Assembly (NCBI GenBank): GCA_022360095.1
Contig: JAKSDK010001806.1
Span: 307,434 to 371,433 of the forward strand
Direction: 5' to 3'
DNA length: 64,000 nt
Origin: Phycisphaerales bacterium
GTDB taxonomy: Bacteria; Planctomycetota; Phycisphaerae; UBA1845; UTPLA1
Positions 45,000 through 52,760 of the stretch are shown one piece after another. Under the pieces are notes generated by a model. That model was not told where the DNA came from. It saw nothing but the letters and a program-made list of their open reading frames with translations, and searched no databases. How positions within the stretch are numbered: the stretch's first letter is position 1; each line of letters begins with the position of its first letter. The position numbers were made by a program, and so were the translations under genes.

Positions 45000-45404
45000 C
45001 TACTCCTCTCTAGCTGACAACAAAGCTGCTGTTAATCTAACAGACCCAATTAGATTGCCATCCACGTAACATTCAAAACAATACAAACCTGGCTCCTCTA
45101 GTGGGATGGCTGGAATGGCAATCGCCATATCCAAAACAACAAGCGGGTCGTCACACTCAATATTTATTTCACCACTTTGCATGATAACAAAATTGTCTCT
45201 CAGTCTTACAAATCTAAGTTGAAGCGGGGCGCTACCCACAAACTCAGTGAGCATTACAAAAGCAGCCGAAGGCGGATGCTGGGCTGGAAACTCATTCGCG
45301 CTGATGTGCCCAAAAGTTCCCGCTACAATTCGCTTTCCCGTAGCGGCATCCGTGTAAATATGGTCTGCCAAGACGAAAGCCTGTAATATCGGAAGAGCGT
45401 TCAC
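45000..45404 (-). CDS. DUF6941-like protein
   Basis: A 134-residue protein resembling the DUF6941 family: FVLADHIYTDAATGKRIVAG, then TFGHISANEFPAQHPP, and a beta-sandwich C-terminal half ending GLYCFECYVDGNLIGSVRL. The function of the family is not known to me. It is cytoplasmic (no signal). It lies between an RHH gene (9-base gap) and hicB (4-base gap). The placement suggests a third component of a toxin-antitoxin cassette or a passenger gene. Confidence 0.6.
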   Translation of the reverse strand: MNALPILQAFVLADHIYTDAATGKRIVAGTFGHISANEFPAQHPPSAAFVMLTEFVGSAPLQLRFVRLRDNFVIMQSGEINIECDDPLVVLDMAIAIPAIPLEEPGLYCFECYVDGNLIGSVRLTAALLSAREE

Positions 45405-45413
45405 TACGTTACC

Positions 45414-45605
45414 CTATGTCCAAGTTGTTTGAATTGTAGATACTCTACGCTTGGCGCTTCTAAGCAGCACAGCTCTAGCCCATGTAGAGCAATCCGCTCC
45501 TTCCGCTTTAGCAGCCGCTTCGAGCAACACTCTGTCTCGCTCCGTTAAGCGAATGCGGAGGGTGTTGGTTTTACGATCTTCTTCGCTTTTCATCGGCCTT
45601 GCCAT
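45414..45605 (-). CDS. Small ribbon-helix-helix protein
   Basis: The frame reaches 45641, but MARPMKSEEDRKTNT at 45605 is the better start, giving 63 residues. The pattern NTLRIRLTERDRVLLEAAAK, then CSTWARAVLLRSAKRR, is a ribbon-helix-helix fold: an N-terminal DNA-contacting strand and two helices, as in MobC-like and antitoxin regulators. Probably represses the cassette promoter. First gene of the four-gene operon. Confidence 0.6.
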   Translation of the reverse strand: MARPMKSEEDRKTNTLRIRLTERDRVLLEAAAKAEGADCSTWARAVLLRSAKRRVSTIQTTWT

Positions 45606-45729
45606 ACAATTTAGTGTAGCTACAAAATCTTTCATTTTCAAGCTTGTACTGCTAATTATTGTAGCTGCAATAATTCTTATTATGAGAAAACTGGTCCGAG
45701 AAAGGATTAATGATAAATTCGGGTACTAG

Positions 45730-46224
45730 TTGAGGAGTGTGGTATTAACGCCATGCCACGGCTCGGAGGTGTGGAGTGGGCAAGCTTACAGTTCTGGGGC
45801 TACTGGCAGATATTGGCGTCTGTGCCTCGACTATCACAACCTCGTGGTGCGTAGCCTGAAATGTAGGCGAATCCAGGACCCTGATCCGGGTGCCATCAAC
45901 ACGTCGTTTGTGGAATGTCAACCCTGGGAAATGCGTAGTCGCCGATTTGCTCAGCTGACATGCGCTTTCGGCAAGAAGATTTGCAATCATCGGCATGCGC
46001 TGGCGCTGTTCTGTTTTCACCACAGTTTCATCCGACGCCACCAAACGATTGGAACCACGCCAGCGATTCGGGCAGGAATGACGAACCACAATTGGACCGT
46101 GGATGAATTAATTGAGTTTTTTGAGAATGACGGACCGCTGCTGGCCAATGTCGGCAGGATGAACGAGAATTCTCGATCCTTGGTGAACCACTACTCGATC
46201 ACGGCAGCGATCCCGGAGAATTGA
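45730..46224 (+). pseudogene. Decayed IS1-type transposase, C-terminal part
   Basis: An open frame of 164 residues, of which about 39-131 match the C-terminal end of IS1-like transposases: KCRRIQDPDPGAINTSFVE, then RSRRFAQLTCAFGKKICNH and HQTIGTTPAIRAGMTNHNW. In intact copies INTSYVERQN and RRFTRLTNAFSKK are typical. The N-terminal catalytic part is missing, and the first 38 residues do not fit. No terminal inverted repeats were found by eye. It is next to the AT-richer toxin-antitoxin cassette. Confidence 0.7.
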
Positions 46225-46295
46225 AAATCTGCTCCGACACGGATATTGTATAGCCGTGTTGCGGATCCTCGTGCCGTTTTCTGAGCAAAGGTTGC

Positions 46296-46913
46296 ATGTT
46301 CGTCGATCACTATTTCTCATTTGTCTTTGCAGCGATCACTCTCATTCTGATTCCCGGGCCGACCAATCTCGTCGTGTTGACCACGGGCATCAATTTCGGC
46401 TTTTCGCGATCACTTTGGGCCGTCGCGGGTGCGGCATTTTCGCATGCCTGCCTGCTTATTGTCGCAAGCATGGGCTTGGCGGCCGTTCTGGCTGTTTCCG
46501 CCGTCGCGTTTGAGTGCATCCGTTGGGTGGGCGTGGCATATCTCATCTGGCTCGGCTTGCGTCAATGGTGGCAAGCCGATATCGATCATACCAAAGGTTC
46601 GACACGTGAACGATCAGCTGTTCAGCACCTGCTTGAAGGTTTTCTGACAAATACCACGAACCCCAAGGCGTTGTTGTTCTACGGCGCGTTCTTTCCACCG
46701 TTCATCAAACCCGATCAGTCTTTCGCATCCCAATTCGCGCTGCTGGGCGTCACCTTTGTGTCGATCTTCATTGTCGTCGCCGTGATCCATGGATACGTCG
46801 GCTCACGCCTCAGCCGGATTCCGGGCAAAGGATTCCGTCGTTGGCAACGGCGGGTGTCCGGCTCGTTCCTGGTCGGCTCAGGCTTGCTGCTTGCCACCAC
46901 TGAGCGAAGTTGA
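46296..46913 (+). CDS. LysE/RhtB-family exporter
   Basis: A 205-residue membrane protein with the LysE signature near the N-terminus (LILIPGPTNLVVLTTGINFGF), six hydrophobic segments and the NPKALLFYGAFFP motif at about residues 127-139. Members export amino acids or related small molecules. No second gene of an operon is present. Preceded by AAAGG (spacing 5). Confidence 0.9.
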   Translation: MFVDHYFSFVFAAITLILIPGPTNLVVLTTGINFGFSRSLWAVAGAAFSHACLLIVASMGLAAVLAVSAVAFECIRWVGVAYLIWLGLRQWWQADIDHTKGSTRERSAVQHLLEGFLTNTTNPKALLFYGAFFPPFIKPDQSFASQFALLGVTFVSIFIVVAVIHGYVGSRLSRIPGKGFRRWQRRVSGSFLVGSGLLLATTERS

Positions 46914-46969
46914 TTTGACGTCGACAAGACGCCGTTTGTTGATGGCCGTGGTCGGATCAAAGATGGGCC

Positions 46970-47803
46970 TTATTGCAGTATCAGGTCTTCTGTCATGATA
47001 TTCCGCAGCTTTCCGATGGCTGAAATCTGGATCTGCCGAACTCGCTCTTTGCTCACGTTAAGAATTTTTCCAATCGTTTCCAGCGTTTGCGGTTTCTCCC
47101 CCGTTTCGGAAGGGAAGCGACGGAAAAGAACATTTTGTTCCGATTCGGTCAGATTCGCGACGTTTGCGCTAAGCGTCCGATCGAGTCGTTCAAGGTACAG
47201 TTCAAGCTGATCGTCATGCCGAACCTCAAGCAGGTCGCCGTCATCAAAAATGGGATCGTACGAGCCAACCAGCTTGTGAGTTCGCTTTGACTCGTCCTTC
47301 GCCATCCGAACAAATCCTCGGAGGATGGCGTTGCAAGCATACGTACTGAACCGATAGCCTCGCCAGGGATCAAAGGAATCGATCGCTCGCAGCAGCGCCA
47401 TCATGCCCTCGGCGTTCATTTCCTCACGCTCGAGGTTGTCGAAACGGCTTCGGCCGACCATCTGATAGACCAGTCCCAGGTTCGCCTCAGTCAAACGGGA
47501 TCGGATCAGTTGAGACCGTTTGGTCCATTTCGCGTAGTCTCGCTTAAGACGCGACGTGACTTTGCGTTGGGCAGCTCGATAAAGCTGACTCAACTTATGA
47601 CCGCAATAATTCAACTGCTTGAACAGCAGGCTTTCTTGCTGGTGGTTAACCCGCCCGACCTCGACGGCCATTCCCGGCCAATCCGCGAAAAGGGTTTTCT
47701 CAATATTGCGTTGGCGTAACTCGGCGTTCATGACATAGGGAAGAGGAGTTGTCCAGCTTTCGAGGGCCTTTTGATTCGACTTGACCGTCCTGACGCGCAA
47801 CAT
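46970..47803 (-). CDS. Sigma-70 family RNA polymerase sigma factor
   Basis: The frame extends to 47935, but ATG 47803 follows GAGG and gives 277 residues. Region 2 is NLGLVYQMVGRSRFDNLERE and IDSFDPWRGYRFSTYACNAILRGFVRM (core and -10 binding); region 4 is LTESEQNVLFRRFPSETGEK and GKILNVSKERVRQIQISAIGKLR (helix-turn-helix). This is a group 2/3-type sigma factor, larger than the ECF proteins elsewhere in the window. The target regulon cannot be seen. The long N-terminal segment (1-100) is not typical. Confidence 0.88.
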   Translation of the reverse strand: MLRVRTVKSNQKALESWTTPLPYVMNAELRQRNIEKTLFADWPGMAVEVGRVNHQQESLLFKQLNYCGHKLSQLYRAAQRKVTSRLKRDYAKWTKRSQLIRSRLTEANLGLVYQMVGRSRFDNLEREEMNAEGMMALLRAIDSFDPWRGYRFSTYACNAILRGFVRMAKDESKRTHKLVGSYDPIFDDGDLLEVRHDDQLELYLERLDRTLSANVANLTESEQNVLFRRFPSETGEKPQTLETIGKILNVSKERVRQIQISAIGKLRNIMTEDLILQ

Positions 47804-48193
47804 AGCCACGATCCTCGCTTCCAGGAGCTGATCGCATACATTCCGGAATCCACGAGACCGGAGTGCCCAGCCAATTCCCTTGGGCCATGGGCGTATGCAA
47901 TTCTTCATCCATCGTTTTCGCCCATTCCTTACCAAAAGATTCGCCTAATCATAACTTCCTTTATTGAATAGAGTTGCGACCTCGGGGTCCTGTTCGGGAA
48001 ACCCAGTTTGGCGAATATTCCAAGAGCATCACGGTCCACGCCCGGCCTTGGTTCGTGACAGGAATAGAGGCCAAAAGGCCGGTCGGCTTGGAACCGCTTG
48101 TGAGGCTCATGAGCCCGACGCCTCGCAAGCCCAAGCCGGCCAAATTGGGACGACGCGGTGAGAAGAAGAGACTCGAACACAGGAGAAAGACAA
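47804..48193. other. Divergent intergenic region
   Basis: A 390-base stretch between the sigma-70 gene (minus) and the metallopeptidase gene (plus). It contains a 12-base palindrome GGCTCATGAGCC at 48104-48115, and AGGAG at 48181 for the next gene. No promoter boxes stand out. Confidence 0.4.
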
Positions 48194-50569
48194 ATGTTCA
48201 CGAACGAAAGCAACAACCCCGGCAAAAAGTTTCGAACCCGATACGCCAACCTGCTCGCGATCGCTGTCTTCGCGTGGATGGGTGTGGCCAGCCCGTTATT
48301 CGCACACGATCACAATCACCATCACGGTGCCGCTGGTCTGTCACGCCAAGAGAAAATTGAACACATTCTCGAGGATTTTCGGAGCCACGGTCAGGCCCGG
48401 TCCGCTGAACCCTGCTCCCAATGCGTCGAGCTCGAAGAGATGAGCATCATGTTCGATTCCGACGTGAGCGAGGAAGACGTGCAACAGGTTCTTGATACGG
48501 TGCCCGATGAGATGCTTCCGGATGAGACCATGCCCCGCTTCCAGCCGCATTCCTTTTGGTTCAACACGGCCACCGACGGCTTTGTGGAACAGGGTACCCC
48601 GTTTACGATCACCTACAGTTTCGTGCCGGATGGAACGATCGTCACGACGAGCTGGAACCCTGACCCGACCGGCAGCACGCTGTTTTCAGTGATGAATGGC
48701 AACTTTCCCGGTGGAGAGGCCGCCTGGAAGGCGAAGTTTTCCGAGGCATTCAATCGCTGGGGGGAGTTTACCAATATCACTTATGTCGAGGTTTCCGATG
48801 ACGGCGCCGAATGGGGCGCGCCTGGCGAACTCGGTGCTCGGGGCGACGTGCGAATTGCCATGACGCCGTTGGGCTCGCCGTTGGCCGTTAACTATTATCC
48901 GCTCTTCGGCGGTGACATGGTGCTCGACAGCAATGACATCGGCACGTTCACCAATTCGCTTAATGACTTCCGATCACTTCGGAACACGCTCATGCACGAG
49001 CACGGTCATGGCCTCGGCCTAAAGCACAACACCTCGACGAACAGCAGGCAGTTGATGGAGCCGTTCCTCGACACCATCATTGACGGCCCGCAGGAAGACG
49101 ACATTCGCGGAGCGCAATTTTTCTACGGCGATTGGGCGGAATGGAACGATGATTTCCTGAACAACGAGTTTTTGAACCCTACACTCAGTTCGGCATCCAG
49201 CGCCGGCACGATGACCATCGAGGTTGACGACGTGTCGATCGAGCGCGAAGGTGCCACCGACTGGTATGGTTTCGGTCGAAACCCGAACACCGCAATCGCA
49301 ATTCGGCTGGAGCCTGTGGGGACGACCTACAATCAGGCCCCGCAGGACGATCCGACGAACGTCACGACGGTGAATGCGAAGGCCGCCCGCAACCTCGGAT
49401 TTCGACTCTACCGCCGCGTATCTCCCTCCACGATTCACATGGAGTTGCTTGCCGATGTCAATGCCAACGGCGCCGGCGAGGCCGAGTATCACGCGCCTGT
49501 CAACTACTCCTACAGGTTTGGCTACTTGCTGGTCGAGGTGTATGCCGAAGACGGGATCAACGACGTTCAGCGTTACAAGTTGACGATCAGCAACGCCGCG
49601 ATAGCAGGTGCAGATCAGGGCACCGGCGGGAATACCGGCGGAAACACCGGCGAAGAAAACAACAACGCTCCGGAAATGTCCGTCTATGACGTCGGTGATC
49701 GAGTTGATGACGGTGACACGGTCCAATTCGGTGCCATCGAGATCGGTGAGAGCGTCGTCAAAACGCTGAGCATCGTTAACACGGGCGACAGTAACCTGTC
49801 ACTCGGTCAGCCCAGCGTCGTGGGCTTCGGGGCCGCGGACTATTCCGTGGGGCTCCCCTTCACACAAGCCGTGCCCAATTCATCCGTCGGTCTTAACATC
49901 AACTTCACGCCGCAAACCGCAGGCCTGCGTCAGGCCGTGATCACAATTCCCAACAACGATCCGAACCAAAGTGACTTCAGCTTCATTGTCAGCGGGCTGG
50001 GCCTCGAAGCCTCCGAACCGTTGATGGAAGTTACTGCCGACGGCGAGTTCGTCGCCGACAACGGCGTGCACGATCTCGGTGACCTCGAAGTTGGACAGAC
50101 GTATGAGATCGACCTGCTCGTCGAGAACAACGGAAACGCGCCGTTGACGATCAACAACACGATCGTCGTCGGTACGCAAACGACCGCGGACGCCGATGTC
50201 CTCACGCAGTTTCCGCGCACGATCAATGTCGGCCAGAGTGACATCGTCACGGTCAGCCTCACGGTGACCGCCGAAGAGACGCAGACCGCCCGAATTAGCA
50301 TGCTGAACAATAGCGCGAATGCAGCCTATGTCGTCAATCTGATTGCCAACGGCGCCCCGAGCGAGGAAGCGCCCGGCGACGACGAAAACGACGGCGGCAA
50401 CGATGATGATGACGATGATGAAGAGAATGAAGATGAAAAAGATGAAGATGACGACAAGGAAGAAAACGAAGATGACAACAACTGCGGCACGGGTAGCGCC
50501 ATGCCGTTGATGATCACCATGCTTTCTCTCTGTGGGACGGGGGTCAGCCGCCGACGTCGGCGCAATTAA
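48194..50569 (+). CDS. Secreted matrixin-like metallopeptidase with anchor tail
   Basis: Start at ATG 48194 (AGGAG at 48181, spacing 8). 791 residues, signal peptide ending LFAH. A His-rich HDHNHHHG follows it. The catalytic zinc site HEHGHGLGLKH (residues 268-278) is the metzincin HExxHxxGxxH, as in matrixins. After the peptidase come a beta domain (about 330-475) and two choice-of-anchor-D/ASH-like repeats (about 500-730). The C-terminus is a long Asp/Glu-rich spacer, then CGTGSAMPLMITMLSLCGTG and RRRRR, a surface-sorting-type tail. A strong terminator follows. Confidence 0.85.
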   Translation: MFTNESNNPGKKFRTRYANLLAIAVFAWMGVASPLFAHDHNHHHGAAGLSRQEKIEHILEDFRSHGQARSAEPCSQCVELEEMSIMFDSDVSEEDVQQVLDTVPDEMLPDETMPRFQPHSFWFNTATDGFVEQGTPFTITYSFVPDGTIVTTSWNPDPTGSTLFSVMNGNFPGGEAAWKAKFSEAFNRWGEFTNITYVEVSDDGAEWGAPGELGARGDVRIAMTPLGSPLAVNYYPLFGGDMVLDSNDIGTFTNSLNDFRSLRNTLMHEHGHGLGLKHNTSTNSRQLMEPFLDTIIDGPQEDDIRGAQFFYGDWAEWNDDFLNNEFLNPTLSSASSAGTMTIEVDDVSIEREGATDWYGFGRNPNTAIAIRLEPVGTTYNQAPQDDPTNVTTVNAKAARNLGFRLYRRVSPSTIHMELLADVNANGAGEAEYHAPVNYSYRFGYLLVEVYAEDGINDVQRYKLTISNAAIAGADQGTGGNTGGNTGEENNNAPEMSVYDVGDRVDDGDTVQFGAIEIGESVVKTLSIVNTGDSNLSLGQPSVVGFGAADYSVGLPFTQAVPNSSVGLNINFTPQTAGLRQAVITIPNNDPNQSDFSFIVSGLGLEASEPLMEVTADGEFVADNGVHDLGDLEVGQTYEIDLLVENNGNAPLTINNTIVVGTQTTADADVLTQFPRTINVGQSDIVTVSLTVTAEETQTARISMLNNSANAAYVVNLIANGAPSEEAPGDDENDGGNDDDDDDEENEDEKDEDDDKEENEDDNNCGTGSAMPLMITMLSLCGTGVSRRRRRN

Positions 50570-50600
50570 CTCCGAACCCCGTCCACGCGGTCATTGTCCG

Positions 50601-50636
50601 AGCGGGTCCGAATGCATTCGGGCCCGCTTTTTTTTA
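50601..50636 (+). terminator. Rho-independent terminator
   Basis: AGCGGGTCCGAATGCATTCGGGCCCGCT forms a stem of about 13 bases with one mismatch, directly followed by a T run. It is 31 bases after the metallopeptidase stop and typical of intrinsic terminators. Confidence 0.88.
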
Positions 50637-50698
50637 ACAATTCGTACGCTTTTGCAGGCAAAGCCGCTTAAGAAAGCCCGTGTCTTCAGGGCCATGAA

Positions 50699-51772
50699 CT
50701 ACTCCGCCAACAACGCCATCGTCATTCCCTGAATGTCCTGAGCACCGAGCGCACCGTCATGATCAAAATCACCGCGGCACAGTTCTTCGGGCGTCGGCGA
50801 CCCGAGCACTGCTGATACGAATGCCTGCAGGTCCATGCCGTCCACTTGCCCATCAGCGTTGACGTCGCCGTCGGCGCCGGAGCATGGCGAACATGGAACG
50901 ATCTGGCCGCCCGCCTCTTGGAGATGGGGCATAACATCCGGGAGGATCGCCGACATCGGTATTCCCCATCCGGGGGCGCAGGGTGGGCCACAGTGGCAAA
51001 TGCCGATGACGCAGTGCGTTTCCGCGCAGAAGATCGGTGCGCCGGAAGCGCCGCCGGTAGCGATGGCGCTGACGCCAATTTCGATTTGTGCAGCGGAAAT
51101 GCAAGCACCCGGGACGTCGATCGATATGATCTGGCCGGTGTCGTAGCCTTTGGGCAGCCCCGAGCCGTGATGGATTTCGTAGATGTGTTGACCGAGAACC
51201 GGCAAGGTATCATCCACGGACGCGACGCCCCAGACCGACGCCGGATCGCCCTTGACGCGAAAAATGGCGTAATCCAAAGACGGATCGCTATGAATGAATT
51301 CTGTTACGTCGTACGAATCGATTGGCTTTGACTTTACGCCGTCGCAGTTTTCGCACTCGTTATTAAACTCGACAGCAAGTCCGAACACGAAACCGGGGTT
51401 ACAGTGGTCGTTCGTCATTAGGATATTCGGCGCGGCAATGATCCAAGCGGTACACCAGGTGTCTCCACCAAACGTCATGCGTCCCACCGGCCGGCGGCTG
51501 TCGTACTCCGGTTGCCCCGCCACGCATTCGATATTCTGTTTGCCGCATGCGGGCGCACAACTGCCGCGCTGCACCCCTTCGATTTCAATAGGCTCGATTG
51601 GGTCCGGACCTTCGGCATTTGCAGTTTTGAAGGGCAACACGAAAGAGAGTCCAAGCAACGTCAACCACGTTGCTGCACACCCTCCCGAAGCGGATATCGC
51701 CCTCACACGAGCGAGGACGATACCCGCCTTCACAGGAAGGAAAGGGATGTTTGTAATCAGGCTTAACAACAT
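50699..51772 (-). CDS. Secreted trypsin-like serine protease with dockerin
   Basis: Start ATG 51772 after AGGTGG; GTG 51781 is the alternative. 357 residues with a late signal segment (LTLLGLSFVLPFKTANA). The trypsin-fold triad is visible: His in ILMTNDHCNPG, Asp in LDYAIFRVKG, Ser in TGGASGAPIFC. The C-terminal 60 residues are a dockerin pair: GDVNADGQVDGMDLQAFV and GDFDHDGALGAQDIQGM. The enzyme probably cleaves extracellular proteins. It is convergent with the metallopeptidase gene, and the hairpin between them may serve both. Confidence 0.88.
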   Translation of the reverse strand: MLLSLITNIPFLPVKAGIVLARVRAISASGGCAATWLTLLGLSFVLPFKTANAEGPDPIEPIEIEGVQRGSCAPACGKQNIECVAGQPEYDSRRPVGRMTFGGDTWCTAWIIAAPNILMTNDHCNPGFVFGLAVEFNNECENCDGVKSKPIDSYDVTEFIHSDPSLDYAIFRVKGDPASVWGVASVDDTLPVLGQHIYEIHHGSGLPKGYDTGQIISIDVPGACISAAQIEIGVSAIATGGASGAPIFCAETHCVIGICHCGPPCAPGWGIPMSAILPDVMPHLQEAGGQIVPCSPCSGADGDVNADGQVDGMDLQAFVSAVLGSPTPEELCRGDFDHDGALGAQDIQGMTMALLAE

Positions 51773-51811
51773 GACGACCACCTAGCAACAACCACACGAA
51801 CGAACCGGCGA

Positions 51812-52651
51812 CTAGCGCCGCCGGCGCAGCAACACTGCACCAATCACCATAAGCGGTGCCAACGAACCGGGCTCTGGAACGATGAAGGCTGCCCCTGAGA
51901 AAATGTCGGAGTTCACAAACGGCGTCGGAATGGGCGCATCGTAGGTTCCGGACGCGATATCAAAAACGTGGATGGGCTCATTCTGATCTTCCACCAAATA
52001 TAACTTGCCATTGCCGGCGGCGAGCCCATCAATGTCCGTTCGACCGGCGGGATACGGCGCGAAGTCGGTGGAGGCGCCCGTCGTCAAATCGATGGTTGCC
52101 AACATGCGAGTCGCGTCGTTCACGCCGTAAACGATTCCGGTGGCCGGGTCGGCATCGATGCCCGCGATGTTAGACGATTCATTGATGTCACCGATGTAGG
52201 TGCGAGTGCCGGTCAATGGATCTAATGTATAGAGCCCCGAATGCACGCCGGGGTTATTCGCCGAATCAAGTATCTCCCACCCGTAGAGCGTGTCGTCAAC
52301 GAATGCCAATCCCTGCAGCGTTTCATTGCTTGGCAGCGGCTCGGTCGGATTCACCGTCGCGTGAAACATCGGAGCGGCGTCGCCTAATAAAAAGGAATAG
52401 AGGCCGCCGTCGTTCGACGTAAACCATATCCTTCCGTTGTTATCCGACGTCATCCCCCAAGCTCCAACATCACTGTACAACTGGGTGGAGACGCCGGTGG
52501 TGACATCCACATGCCAGATCCCATTATTCGTGTCGGCGGGGTTTGTCGATTGAAGTGGCGCCGTGCCGATGACCAACTGCGCCTGTGCCGTGCCGGCCAG
52601 CCCCAACACAGACCCACCCATGAACATCGTTTTTAATAGACTGCTTCCCAT
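51812..52651 (-). CDS. PEP-CTERM beta-propeller protein
   Basis: Start ATG 52651 behind GGAGG. 279 residues; signal peptide residues 1-25 ending TAQAQ. The body shows repeats like NNGRIWFTSNDGGLYSF, LQGLAFVDDTLYGWE, DADPATGIVYGVND and DGLAAGNGKLYLVED, the strand pattern of a beta-propeller. The C-terminus VPEPGSLAPLMVIGAVLLRRRR is a standard PEP-CTERM. Likely exosortase substrate at the cell surface; no enzyme activity can be assigned. Confidence 0.87.
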   Translation of the reverse strand: MGSSLLKTMFMGGSVLGLAGTAQAQLVIGTAPLQSTNPADTNNGIWHVDVTTGVSTQLYSDVGAWGMTSDNNGRIWFTSNDGGLYSFLLGDAAPMFHATVNPTEPLPSNETLQGLAFVDDTLYGWEILDSANNPGVHSGLYTLDPLTGTRTYIGDINESSNIAGIDADPATGIVYGVNDATRMLATIDLTTGASTDFAPYPAGRTDIDGLAAGNGKLYLVEDQNEPIHVFDIASGTYDAPIPTPFVNSDIFSGAAFIVPEPGSLAPLMVIGAVLLRRRR

Positions 52652-52760
52652 TTCGATTCCTCCTTCGGAGATCGACGTGTCCGGGCGCGGAATCCCCGGG
52701 CAGGCCACGATGACCCGCTGATTACAGGCATTCCTTCGAAGAAAGACCTCGTTCGCCCTT

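Noticed and set aside
45451..45729. Plus-strand frame ending with a hydrophobic stretch
   Set aside because: Mostly antisense to the RHH gene; the hydrophobic end lies in AT-rich DNA where such stretches occur by chance, and there is no ribosome-binding site.
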